Below, one piece after another: positions 34,134-45,900 of a stretch of DNA of 64,000 bases. This stretch comes from Charina bottae (Eukaryota; Chordata; Lepidosauria; Squamata; Charinaidae). Under the pieces are notes generated by a model, which was not told the origin of the DNA, ran no database searches, and was given only the letters and a program-made list of their open reading frames with translations. Each line of letters opens with the position of its first letter. Position 1 is the first letter of the stretch. Both the position numbers and the translations under genes were made by a program. The stretch covers positions 21,855,001 through 21,919,000 of the forward strand of contig JALMGJ010000017.1 in assembly GCA_023362775.1 (NCBI GenBank). Direction: 5' to 3'.

Positions 34134-34293
34134 GTAAGTCGCGCCGGTCTTTTTTTCGCGCCTCTGGGAAGCAGGGCCAATCGGGCTTCGCCTTGTTCAG
34201 CCCGCCTCTCTGTTGTCCTTTGGCACGCGCTGATTGGTGGAGGCGTCCTTCCTTCTGAGCCTCCACCAATCAGCGTCTCTGTTTCTTCCCCAG
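34134..34293 (+). other. Intron-like segment in hAT element
   Basis: A perfect donor, ATGCAG|GTAAGT, and a good acceptor, TTTCTTCCCCAG|GG, enclose 160 nt on the plus strand. This suggests a spliced leader, either captured with the promoter DNA or belonging to the element's ancestor. No coding frame can be assigned to either flank. Confidence 0.45.
34229..34274. promoter_or_regulatory. Perfect 16-bp inverted repeat with CCAAT boxes
   Basis: GCTGATTGGTGGAGGC and GCCTCCACCAATCAGC are separated by 14 nt. Each arm holds a CCAAT/ATTGG element (NF-Y type). It lies inside the intron-like segment. Confidence 0.6.
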
Positions 34294-34430
34294 GGTTCTC
34301 GCCAAGCCTGCTGCTTCCGGAGACCGGCTTTCCGGATGTCGGGCGGCAGACTGAGAGAGCGAGCCAGAGTCGAGGGGCCAAAGAGCCAGATCTAGCTCAA
34401 GAGCTGCCATTTCCAACCCTTGACCTAGAA

Positions 34431-35074
34431 TTTCCAGATTATACATCAAACACAGTTCAGTACAATCCTTTTTTTCTCTTTATTGTTGCATCTAATCTTC
34501 CTTGACATTCACCATTCCCAGAGGACTGAGATGCAAATACAAAAGTTGGATTATAAATATATTCATGCATTAAATTTATTTTCGTCTCATGTTTGGGGAA
34601 GACTTTGATGGCAATTCATAGACACGCACATAGCACTGCACTGAGTTAGGCAAAATTAAGCCAACTAAAGTCAATAGAGCATGCTAAAACTTGTATGGAT
34701 TGTAAAAAAAACAAACCAAGATCTTAATTTGTGACAATGTTTGAGAAAAATACTGGCTTAAAATTTTTATTTGTTTGTGATGGTAAACAAGAGGAAGGTG
34801 TTTTACTTGGTAGAAGAGAAAGCACAAATGCTCCAAAAATGTTCTCTGATCTGCTCTGTCATTGGAAAGAAAGTACAGTCTACAGCTGCAAAAAGTGCCC
34901 TACCCATGATATAGAAAATAACTTTCAAAATATAAAAATTGTTTGGGAAATCTAAAGACTGTTCTTTTTGGAAGCCCATACTTCTGTTCTTACTCTATCA
35001 TATTCAATTTTTTTCTCCTACCATCTTGATTCCAGAATATGAATTATCCATGAGACCTGACAGAACTTACAATT
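34431..35074. other. No gene recognised
   Basis: AT-rich sequence; nothing supported. Confidence 0.4.
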
Positions 35075-35440
35075 TTTGTTGTTCAGTCGTTTAGTCATGT
35101 CCGACTCTTTGTGACCTCATGGACCATAGCACGCCAGGCCTTCCTGTCCTCCACTGTCTCCCGGAGTTTACTCAAATTCATGTTCATTACATCGGTGATG
35201 CTATCTAACCATCTCATCCTCTGCCATCCCCTTCTCCTTTTGCCTTCAGTCTTTCCCAGCATCAGGGTCTTTTCCAGTGAGTCCTCTCTTTGCATTAGGT
35301 GGCCAAAGTACTTGAGCTTCAGCTTCAGTATCTGTCCTGCCAATGAGCAGTCAGGGTTGATTTCCTTTAGGATTGACTGGTTTGACCTCCTTGCAGTCCA
35401 AGGGACTCTTAAGAGTTTTCTCCAGCACCATGGATGTTCT
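35075..35440 (-). mobile_element. BovB (RTE) LINE 3' end
   Basis: Minus frame: WCWRRLLRVPWTARRSNQS, KLKYFGHLMQREDSLEKTL, MRWLDSITDVMN and DRKAWRAMVHEVTKS. The terminus on the plus strand is GTTGTTCAGTCGTTTAGTC, the familiar BovB 3' end. It reaches further 3' than the copy at 25921 and is 5'-truncated. Confidence 0.94.
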
Positions 35441-35689
35441 TTTTTTGGAGCACCAGTATATATCCCTTTGCTTTTAAACATGCTCCTTTGACTAGAGTTG
35501 TATGTGCATATGTCCTGGAGATGGGAAGAACATGAGCTATCTGATGATAACTAATTACATTTTAGTGCATATTTGAGAAAACATATTTTCATAGAAATGT
35601 GTCTTAATTAGCAAAACACTTAATGTCAGAGCTAAAATTAAAGCACACTATATACAGCGACATGCTTGTATTTACAACTATCATGTACA

Positions 35690-36215
35690 GACATTATTAA
35701 AATTTATATAGCGTCTATCAGCTGTCCAAGGCACTGTATGTGCGATCATCCATTTATTTCCTCACAACAACCTTGTGAGATAGGTTAGGCAGGGGGGGGA
35801 ATGAGTGGCCCCAAATCACCCATCACACTTTTATGTCCAAGTAGAAATCTGAATGCAGCCTCTAGTCCAGGGCTTTCCAAAGTGCCGCCGCTGGCGACAT
35901 ACCAGTGGTGGCGGCGGGGGGCGCGCGCATGGCGGTGGCGTGGGGGGCGTGCAGTGGCACGCGCGCACGGTGGCGGCGGGGGGGGCGTGTGGCAGCGTGC
36001 GTGTGTACGGCGGCGGCAGCAGCTTCCGCTAAAACGCGGAAGCACTGATACCGCGCCGCTGCCGCCGCCGCGCACACACGCACCACCGCTTCCGGGTGGT
36101 GTGGCGACACACCACGCTGTGTGTGGCAACACACTTTTCTGTCACGACACACAGTTTGGAAAGCTCTGCTCTAGTCAGTCCTGTAATGCTGCACCACACC
36201 AGCTCTTATCTCAGC
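35690..36215 (-). mobile_element. CORE/MIR-like SINE split by a hAT element
   Basis: SINE sequence (CTCACAACAACCTTGTGAG, then TCTAGTC) runs to 35867. After the hAT element it resumes AGTCCTGTAATGCTGCACC and ends CACACCAGCTCT. The two parts are continuous if the hAT element and one 8-mer are removed. Confidence 0.7.
35868..36168. mobile_element. Short hAT element, GCG-rich core type
   Basis: CAGGGCTTTCCAAAGTG to TTTGGAAAGCTCTG, flanked by perfect CTCTAGTC duplications at 35860-35867 and 36169-36176. It has a core of GGCGGCGG and CACGCGCG runs. Confidence 0.93.
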
Positions 36216-36804
36216 AGCTGTAAATAAATTGCTGAGTTAAAACTGGCTTTTGGTAAAGATATGTTAATAGGCAAAGATAAATTTACATTTGATTTTCATA
36301 TGGTCATTTGTTTAACGTCCAGAAGGATTTTCTACCCAAAGGAGCATCTCCTGAGAGCTTTTGCTGGATTTTGTTTCTTAACTAAGGCTATATCTAAAGT
36401 GCTCTTTTCATTCTGTTTCCTCTCCAATTTTACAAAGGTCTTTGTTCTCTTCAATCCATCTGTCCCCCAGAGAAATCATATGCAAAACATGAAGTTTTTC
36501 TAGTCAAGTGCTTCAACAAATAGCAGAAAAATGAAACAATGTCTGAACATCATATCTCTACCACCTAAGGTAGCTTGGAGGAGATTTGGCCCCCAGTTTT
36601 TACACAGGAAAATAAGGCAGCAAGGAAATGCTGGATACTCTGCAAGATGAATATACATTGTGTGTTACATTCCATCCCGACTTCACTGTTGCTTCCAGGG
36701 TTGATTTCTGAGTTAGACAACTGTGCCAGGCAGTGGGACTTTATCAAATACAACTTCTCCACAAATGGAAACAATCCCAGTTACTGTAGGCTTCTGTCAC
36801 AAGT
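36216..36804 (-). other. Probable TNFAIP2-like 3' UTR and downstream DNA
   Basis: This region follows the stop codon at 36805. No convincing minus-strand AATAAA is seen close by, so the transcript end is not placed. Confidence 0.4.
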
Positions 36805-36946
36805 CTATAGTACCATGATGCCTAAAAACAGTGATGATGGTGGCAGTGTGGCATTTCCACGAATGTTTAGCACACTCAGAATGCTTTTCAACTCGGCACT
36901 GGATAAATTGCCCTTGATGTGCAAGATGGCAGACAGATGTTTCTTG
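36805..36946 (-). CDS. TNFAIP2: TNFAIP2-like last coding exon (11) with stop
   Basis: The acceptor CGATACAG|CAAGAA completes Ser. It then encodes KKHLSAILHIKGNLSS and ends FLGIMVL before TAG at 36805-36807. The IKGNLS motif close to the C-terminus matches the family. The 3' UTR continues leftward; I could not fix its polyadenylation site. Confidence 0.87.
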
Positions 36947-39900
36947 CTGTATCGAAAAGAGAAAAACGAAGCATGAGAAATGTCAGAGTAAAATAGGGAG
37001 AAAAATGGTCAGATGAGAAGAGAAACAACAAATCTGGCAATTTCAGCTTTACATACATTTATAAAAGACAACAACAGATATTCAAAGCAAATAGAAACAC
37101 ACTTCAATATGCCTTTCTCAGCCACAAAGGTAGCACAGAAAAGAAGGATGAATGCAAAAGGAAGAAGCTCATACAACAAATATTTTCTGTTGGAGAGCTC
37201 AGTGTTACTTGCTTTTTCAGGATAGAAGCTGTGCCCCTCATGCTATTGTTATTCATTTTTTAAAATTTATTTTTATCCCAAAAGAGGCTTTTTGATACTG
37301 GAGTATCCTAATGCTACCACTGCTCAGATGACAGACATGTGGTTGAGTCAGCAATTTCCTTTCCTTACTGCCTACATTTCCTAGATGGATTATACCATCC
37401 ATCTGCAGCAAACTTTGAAGTATATCATGAAGGGTAGTTCAAGGATGATCCACCTTTTCTTTCTGCCTGTGTCCTGCCTAGGAGCCACAAAGTGTGTGGC
37501 TGAACAACTGCTGTGTGACTCGAATCAGTGCCGTGGAAATGTTCAATTTTTTATTTTATTTTATGGGATTGAGTCCCTTAAGCTATTTGAAGGGAACCAT
37601 TTTGGGTCCAAAGACTGGCTGTAACATTCTGGAAGACTAAAAGTTGCAGAGTAGGTTGAGCTATCGTACATAAATGGAAAATGGTGTATAACTGTAGCAA
37701 GGCTGATGATTTTAGGGAGAATTTTAATGAATATAACCTTACCACTCTTGGTGAAGTAAGTCAGGGAAGAATGTTCACACATTCATGTTTTAATATACAA
37801 TTAACCATTGATTTAATGGAGCTTGTTTAATTGACTTTGGATTTATGGGCAAAATCTAAGCAGGGATATGCCACAATGGAATATTAGTGGCTGTGGCTAA
37901 GCGGAAGGAGGGAGGGTGGAGAGGGTGGCCCTGGGAAGATCAGGGGATATGCTGCACTGGAACAGCAGCAGTTAAAGGCAGGGAGGGAAGGTGCTGGGAA
38001 GTGCAGGGGAAAAGGGACAGGCTGATGGGATCTGCTAGAGCTTCAGTGGTGGCAGCAGAGGGGAGGGAAGGAAAGGAAGATGCTGGGAAGATCAAGAGAT
38101 AGATAGGCAGGGAGCTTGTTGTTAAGGTTAACCCTAAATTTTATGGGCACTCAGCCCATAAGGGAACCTCTTCTCCCTTATTAGTCTATTAAATGGGAGG
38201 TTTACTTACTTCTATCAGCCTTTTTGGATGGCATGTTAGATCATATCTGATTATATGATGTCAGTGACATTGAATCAATAGTTCATCTGCTGTTGCACTG
38301 CCTATATTATAGAAACTTCTCTTAGCTAAGACTCCAGGAAATGCCAAACAATTATATAGAAAATTCTTATTACAAGATTAATCTCCAGAACAATTGAAAA
38401 AGTGATGACCTGGGAAGTAAGAAGTCCTTTTTGTATTTGTGTGTGTGTTTTTTTTAGTTTTTCTTCTTTGTTTTTCCTTTTGGAGGTGGTAAAGGGAGAA
38501 GGGGTAGAAGAAAGTAGAGTAGAGGGAGTGAGGAAGTGGAGTTAAAAGAAGGGTAGAGAAGAAAGAGGAAGAAAGGAGAGAAAGAAAGAGGATGAGAAGA
38601 AAAAAGAAGAAAAGAGGGTTATTAATAACTACCAAATTAGAAAGTGTAGAGGTTAGTCAGTTTTGGTTAGCTTTGTCAAACAGGAAGAAGTATTGTTTTT
38701 GTTTTGTTTTGTTTTGTTTTGTTTTGTTTTGTTTTGTTTTGTTTTGTTTTGTTTTGTTTTGTTTTGTTGTTTTGTTTTGTTTTGTTTTGTTTTGTTAGGT
38801 TAGGTTAGGTTAGGTTAGTTTAGATTAGATCAAGGTTAATTATGTAAAATTATAAAATGTTAGGGTAGGATATGTTAGGATATGTTTTGGTATATTATGT
38901 TATGTCTGGTATGGTTTTTTCTTTTTATAATGTATTGTTATATATTATTCAAAAATTAATAAAAAATTAATATAAAAAAAAGAAAAAGAAAAAGTGATGA
39001 CCTTTTATGCCAAAGAATGTACAATACGTGAAGGGATTGTTTAGTCTAGTGCATAGCTTTCCAAACTGTGTGTCGGGACACGTTAGTGTGTCGGCTGCAA
39101 TGTCTGGGTGTGTCGCGGCTGCTGCTGCCTCCGAGCCCTGCCAGGATTCCGCGCAGGTCCTAGTGCCTGCCTTGTGCCTTGCTGCCTCCAAACCTGCTGT
39201 GATTCCGCGCAGGTCCCAGTGCCTGCCTTGTGCCCTGCTGTAAGAGTGTGTCATGAAATGAAGAGTGTGTTGTGAAATGATGCATGTCTAAAAAGTGTGT
39301 CACCAACATGAAAAGTTTGGAAAGCTCTGGTCTAGTGCATTGCTTTCCAAACTGTGTGTCGCGACCCAATACTGTGTCGCCTGTGGGGCCCAGGTGTGTC
39401 GTGTCAAAACCCGGAAGCACTGATGGCACGCTGCCGCCGCGTAGACAGCAGCAGGCCATCAGCACTTCCGGGTTTTCGCATGGCACACCAGGACACCGCT
39501 GCGGCGTGCGAAAATCTGAAAGCACTGCGGCGGCATGCAAAAACCCGGAAGCCCCGCGGTGGCAGTGGCGCTTCCGGGTTTTTCCGCGCCGCCACAGTGG
39601 CGGCGCTTCCAGGTTTTCTCATGCACCACCATTGTTGTGTTGCCACGGGGAAAGTTTGGAAAGCCCTGGTCTAGTGGTTAAGGTGCTGGGCTAGAAACCA
39701 GGAGACTGAGAGTTCTAGTCCCGCCTTAGGCATGAAAGCCGGTTGGGTGACCTTGGGCCAGTCACTCTCTCAGCCCAACTCACCTCACAGGGTTGCTGTT
39801 GTGGGGAAAATAGGAGGAGGAAGGGTATTAGGTATGTTCGCCGCCTTGAGTTATTTATAAAAATAATAAAGGCAGGATAAAAATAAAAATAAATGACTAA

Positions 39901-42900
39901 AATATCTGCAAATATCTACTACTGCTTTTATGTGCTGATCAAATATTTGCTTACTCACATGTGGGTGTGAGAATTAGCTTTCACACTGTCAAACAGAAAC
40001 AACTTGATAGCAGATCTAACCATTGTCAAAACAAGGGACAGATGGAATATGGGCCTCCCACTCCAACAAAGGTGTTGGACAGCCTGTTGCACAGGGCAGG
40101 CAAGAGATAAAAGTGCACAAGTGTTCAAATCTTGACCCTGTAAATTTAACAACACTTGCTAGAATTAACTGGCTGGTTTCAAATAGCAGTAAAAAAAAAA
40201 GCTCACACATATCCAAGAACTTAAAATATATAGTATTTTATGGAACAAGACTTAGAAAGCCATAATAAAATAATTCCAGTGACTGGTTGGTCAGATTTTC
40301 TATCAAATTGTTTCTGTCTGTGGGAGAATTAGTTCTCACAGTGGACACAGCAGAATTTGCTGGGGGGAGGGACTTTTAGAGTTTACAAGAAATTTTGCTG
40401 TCTTGTTTTTAGCAAATGTGGTTAGAGGGAACTCTGAGGGATGCAAAAATGGGATTCTGTTGCTGCAAACGGGATGCACGCATAGCCCATCCCTGGTGTA
40501 GATGGTGATGTACTGGCTCAAAACCACAGAGGAATCAATTGTATTGGATTAGTGCTTAAAAGCAATTTCATAAGATTTCCCCCCCCCTTACCTGATATCA
40601 GGATATTTACTGGCAAGTGTACCGACTTCAACCATAATAGCATTTGGATCTTGAAGTCTGATGATTTCAGACAGGCTTGGGAGAACAGACTTCAGCCATG
40701 TGGCATTAGACCCCTACCAAAATAAAATAGACTGTTTAAATATTATACTCTGCAGATTCCTGCCAATTATAAGTTCTCTCGCCCATATACTTCAAGATGC
40801 TCAAAATCAGAGATGGGCAAACTAAAGCCTGCATGCACCCAAACTTTTTTTTGGCAGCCTCTGAAGACCACCTTCCCCCTCTCAGCAGCCTCACTGAAAA
40901 ATAGAAGTACACTTTTCAATTTAAAAAGAAGTCAAGCAAGAATATATACTGAACAGTGAGTTGGCGAAGCACATGTATTTTTCTTAAATAAAACCCAAAT
41001 CCCCAAATTGGAAAGGGTGGTACTGAAAATTTCAGTACCACCCTCTCTAATGATGTAACTGGACTACTACAGGACCCAAAGCTACAGAGGCTAAAAATAG
41101 TAGTAATACAAGGTGTACCTGCCTAATTGGAAGAAAGATTTCTTATTCCTGCTCTAAACAGAATCATCGGATAGAGGGTGACAGAACATCCTCTAAGTTA
41201 GGTGGAGAGACCACAACAGCAGTAATTTGAACCTAGTCTCCCTGGAGTTTTTATTATTCTTTAGGACAGCCTTTCCCAGTTTGGTGCCCTCCCATATGTA
41301 TTGGATGTCTATAAACAGAATTATGAGGTTGAAGATGGAAAAGCAGCTAGTTCTGAAACATTGATCTACATTTACTGGCAGGAATTTTCTCAACTTTCAG
41401 ACAGGACTCTTTCCATGCCCTGTTCAGAAGTAGAGAATTTTTGTATGCAAAGCATGTACTCTGAATTGAGCTATGTGTATTCCACCAAGCATTAAGCTAC
41501 AGTTCTTAGTCCAGCAGGAACCTTTTGGTAGGTCATGGGATTCAGGTTGGAAAGAGATGAGAGTAGATGGTTGTTGTGGGTTTTCCGGGCTGTGTGGCCG
41601 TGTTCTGGCAGTTTTTCTTTCTAACGTTTCGCCAGTAGCTGTGGCTGGCATCTTCAGAGGACAGGAGCACAGCTAGAAGATTCTCTCTGTGCCCAAATTG
41701 AGGGTGTGTGTTCCTGCTGGTGTTTATAGCTGCTGAGAGGTCATTTGCAAGAGATTGGGAGAGGGTTTTTTGTGGTGATTAGGGGGTGTGGTGCTGTCAT
41801 GTGTGGGTTTAGCACATCTATTGTGTGAGTTGTTTGTATATTTCTGTGGTTGAGTAGAGTTCGTTGACCTTTTGCAAGCTGTGTTTTTCAGGACTGGCAG
41901 CCAGGTTTTGCTGATCTTTAGGCTTTCTTCTTTTTTATTGAAACTGTGTTGGTGTTATGTATTTCAATGGCTTCTCTGTATAGTCTAACATAGTGGCTGT
42001 TGGTGTTGTCCAATATTTCTGTGTTTTCAAATAAGATTTGGTGACCAGTTACTGAAATTTTGAGTCTTACTGAAGACTCAAATTCGCCTATCCCCCTTTA
42101 CTGCCAACATATGACTTCACAAGGTAGATACAAACTGGCTACCTGAATTTAAGCCTGTTATCTGTTTCTCCCAATCACCCATTTGCTAAAGAGCAAAGCT
42201 TTCTCACTCAAAACTGGAGGAGGTTACTAGATGCCCAAAGGTCAACAAGGCATCCAGACTGGAATTACAGGACTGGAGATGTGGACTTACATTCTCTGTG
42301 CAAAATGTGTACAAAGTGGAAGCATTTCTTCGAATAAGTTCAGACAGTTGGTTTTGCTGTTCTGGAGATTTATAGCTGACTTTCTTCTTCAGAAGCCTGG
42401 AAATGTATGCTTGGACTAAAGAAAGGTGAATTTTTTCCATGACAGCCTATAGCAGAAGCAACAAGTGGTTAATTCTCTGAGATCAATTACAGGGAAGATA
42501 ACAAATTCTACTATCAGAGTTATAAAAGTGCCATCAAAGACCTTCCTGATGTACATAACTGGTTTTCTTAAGACAAAGTGGTTTCTATGGCCTGGGGAGG
42601 AGGGGTGCTCTGGACTAATGGTAGGAAACCTTTTTTTAATGCATTTCCTTGAAAAAAGTCTGTGGGGGCTACACACTAGTGATGTGGGTAGGGTAAGAGC
42701 TGAAGGTGGGCAAAGAGAGAGCTGAAAGTAGTCAGAAACTACAATATTACAGGGTGCTCTCTTTCTCTTCCTCTGAGCAAGAACATGTCTCCTCTCTGTA
42801 TTACTCCATCTCTACATCAGAGACACTGCTATCTCTGGAAGCTGCATGAAATTTCAGCAGCAAGGGAATGGCGGCTAGGTTTACAAATATTTTTGGTGGC

Positions 42901-45900
42901 AAGACTGACTGTTTTGCAAAGTTGAACCTTGAATTTGTCCTGAGCCACTATAATCTGTACATTTTATTCCAATTTCATTACTAAAACAAAGAAGCTTCTT
43001 TAGGAACATAGGAATGTGCTTTTTATGAAGTCAGACCATTGGTAAATCTAGTTCAGTATTGGATATCCCAGGGATGAGCCATATGCGGCTCTCCAGCTGT
43101 TGCTGAATACACAATTCCCAGCAGCCCCATCCAGAGTGACTAATCGTGAGGGGTGCTGGGAGTCACAGTTCAGTAACATCTGGAAGATCCTGTATGGCTC
43201 ACTCCTAGTCTACACTGGCTGCGATAGCCATACAGAGTTTCAAACAGATGCTTTTCCAGCACTACCTGGAGATGGTGAGGATTAGAAACTTGGAACTTTG
43301 GTATGCATAACATGAAGTCTGCCACCAAGTTACAGTTGCTGTAGATTATTAATAATTTAATAGAAAGCTTTAAATCTCCTGTTTGTATTTCTTACTCAGT
43401 ATATAAACTGGAGTCATCTCATATTATAATGAATGTCTCATGTCATTGGATCTTAAGTTTGTTGTTATTTGATAGTTTGTTTTGAAAGTATTAGGATGAT
43501 TATAATTACTATGATTATGAATGATGAGAAATAAACAATAAAACTTCTCATGCTGCTCATCAACCAGTTCAAAATCCCATTAATACAGTGGATTATTTTA
43601 GGAATGCATAAACCATCAGTTTGATGGGCTAATACAGGAAAGGGGTGTCTGTTAAACCAGAATGTCTGTTAAATCTGATTGGGAATTACTCATGCATTTT
43701 GTATGTAATTTATTCATGGGTATTTTAAATATTTTCCACATTTTATGCATGCATAAAATAGGAATGAGATTTTATACAGGTGTATTTTACACATGCATAA
43801 AATGATAGACAGGATTTATGCATTCACAGATTCTGACCACTGCATCTGACGTGTGCTAAAACAAAGTTTGAGGATTTACTGTCCAAAAGTAGGAAGTAAA
43901 ACAAATGGGCCTTTGCTTGGGAATTTGTATTGGATTTTGGAAACAAACTGTAGAAGCTGAATCTTGTCACCAGTTGCTGCCTTGTTAACACAGATCAGGT
44001 GCCTTCCAAGGCCATAAAGAGAAGAGACAAATTCTGATTGAAAGCCTAGTATTTAAACCTCAAGCACATATCTATATATCTGCCTTGATTGCTGTGTACT
44101 GAAATAGGCAAGTTTTTGGTTAATACACGGCAGTATTTTCATCTGCAATAAAGAGACTAATCTTGTCAAGTCAGGTCCATGAGCCTTCTGCTGAATAAGC
44201 CAATTCATGAATAAGGGATTTAAATGGCTGGAAAGCCAAGATTTACAATTGAGCATGGTGTGAATCCTGACAAAAACAAGCCAGAGTCTTCTAGAAGACA
44301 AAAAGAGAGGCTCCTATGTTGGATTTATAGAATGTGTCGGGGTTTGAGGCAAAGAAACAGCACTGAGCCAAGGAATGAAGCTCTAGCTCTTTATTGTTTC
44401 TACCGTACACAGAATCTCGCCAAACTAAGCAAAGCCAAGAGGTGCTAGGGAGAACTACTCCAGTGAATCTAAGGCGGGTCCTGTCTCAGCTTCTTGGCCA
44501 GCTGCCCAAGGTCCTCCAAACGGTAAGACCTAAGACCGTTTCTCCCCCTGGAGGGCGCCCCCTCCTTCCTCTCCTGCGATCTCCATAGCATCACCTCCCC
44601 CCTCAGGGACACATTCCATCACAGAATGGGACTCCAAGTGAGATCAGCACCCTTGAGCCAATCCAGGACATCTGGACCTGGGAAACCTGGAGTGCTGCCA
44701 AGTATTTTTTAAAAAATAGATGGAAAGAAGATTTAAAGAAGAAAAAATAATAATTGGCCCACCATTTTGTCACTCCTAAGGATTCCAAAGATGCACTTGC
44801 TATAATTGCGAAATGAAGTAGGGGTGGGGGGAGGGATTTTTGCTGCCTGAAAAATGCTGGATGTTTCTCTATTTCCAAAAGGACAACTTCTCCCATCCAA
44901 GTGGCAACCCATCTCTCATGTTCTCAGATCAGGACTTCAGCAAACGTGTAGACTGGACTAATCTAGTCTTTAGTCTTTAGGAAGCCCAGAGTCCTTTCCT
45001 TTTTGTCAAACTAGCTGTGTTCTTTATCTGACTCCATCGGGGATAATATATTGGAATCCTGACCAGACAAGAGATATCTTTAGAACTTGGGGTGAGGAGT
45101 TTACCTCTTTATGTTGAGGTCATCTTGATGACAATGACAGGAAAACAGCCGATCTCAGCGTTTAACTTGTAAGTTGTAATAAAAAGCCTCCAAGTTTCCC
45201 CCCTCCCCTAATGTAGTTCTCAGCAGCTTCTGAACTTAGTTTGTAACATTTGCACTGTTCTAACATTTGGAGGCAGAAAAAAGTCTTTTCAGAAAGCTGT
45301 AACTATGTGCGTACCATCTGCACTGATTCCATTTCTACCCTTTGGTACACTGGTTGTGAAGGCTTTTGTAATGTTTCAAAACCACATGTTTAACAAGGGA
45401 GACAGGTAGTGATGGAAATACACATGCATGCCATGAAAAGCGAAGCTTTTTTTAAAACCACATTTAACCCTTAGTTGTCCAACCCAAGGTTTAGGTTGCA
45501 AGAATTGGCTCACTTCCCTCTTAGTGCTAAATTTTGAAAAGCATAAACATGTTTGCACTTGCAGTTCCTTGTATCAGCTTACCTGGCGATGAGGGTTTTT
45601 AAGCATCTTGAATAGACAGATGCGGGCTTCCGTGACTGAAATTATTTCATCCATAATGTCAGTGCAGAAGGCCCATTTCTTCTCAGTAAACTTTTTAAAA
45701 TGAGCCTGAAAAACAAATTAAAAAAATTGTTCAGTTTTTTGAAAAGCAAATCCCCATAAATCCCCCTTCTTTCTTTGGGGAAAACCATATTATTAGGTAT
45801 TTTTCAAGCACCATCTAATTCTATCACCTTATTACATGACTGGGAAAAACTGCAGACTAAGGCCGTTCTACTGTCCCTTCTCCTTCATTGCTACAGCCAT

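Larger units (their letters stand above)
32310..34422. mobile_element. 2.1 kb hAT element carrying captured host DNA
   Basis: The left end CAGGGGTTGGCAAACG and right end TTTCCAACCCTTG are imperfect inverted repeats. Both abut a perfect 8-bp duplication, ACCTAGAA, at 32302-32309 and 34423-34430. Subterminal CCAATCGCGTGGAAGGGG is present at both ends (about 32409 and 34063). No transposase is seen. The interior is GC- and CpG-rich, unlike its surroundings. It contains a USB1-like first coding exon (minus), an intron-like segment (plus) and a 16-bp inverted repeat. I read it as a non-autonomous hAT element that took up a host CpG-island promoter region. Confidence 0.85.

Noticed and set aside
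33809..34381. 190-codon minus-strand ORF spanning the USB1-like exon
   Set aside because: The open frame upstream of the internal ATG at 33958 is promoter-region GC-rich sequence. Only the part from that ATG to the donor at 33867 resembles a known protein.
36575..36976. 133-codon plus-strand ORF
   Set aside because: It is antisense to the last coding exon and UTR of the TNFAIP2-like gene, whose splice site, phase and stop fit the family.
38796..38817. TTAGG repeats as telomeric sequence
   Set aside because: Only about four units, directly continuing a TTTTG microsatellite; vertebrate telomere repeats are TTAGGG.
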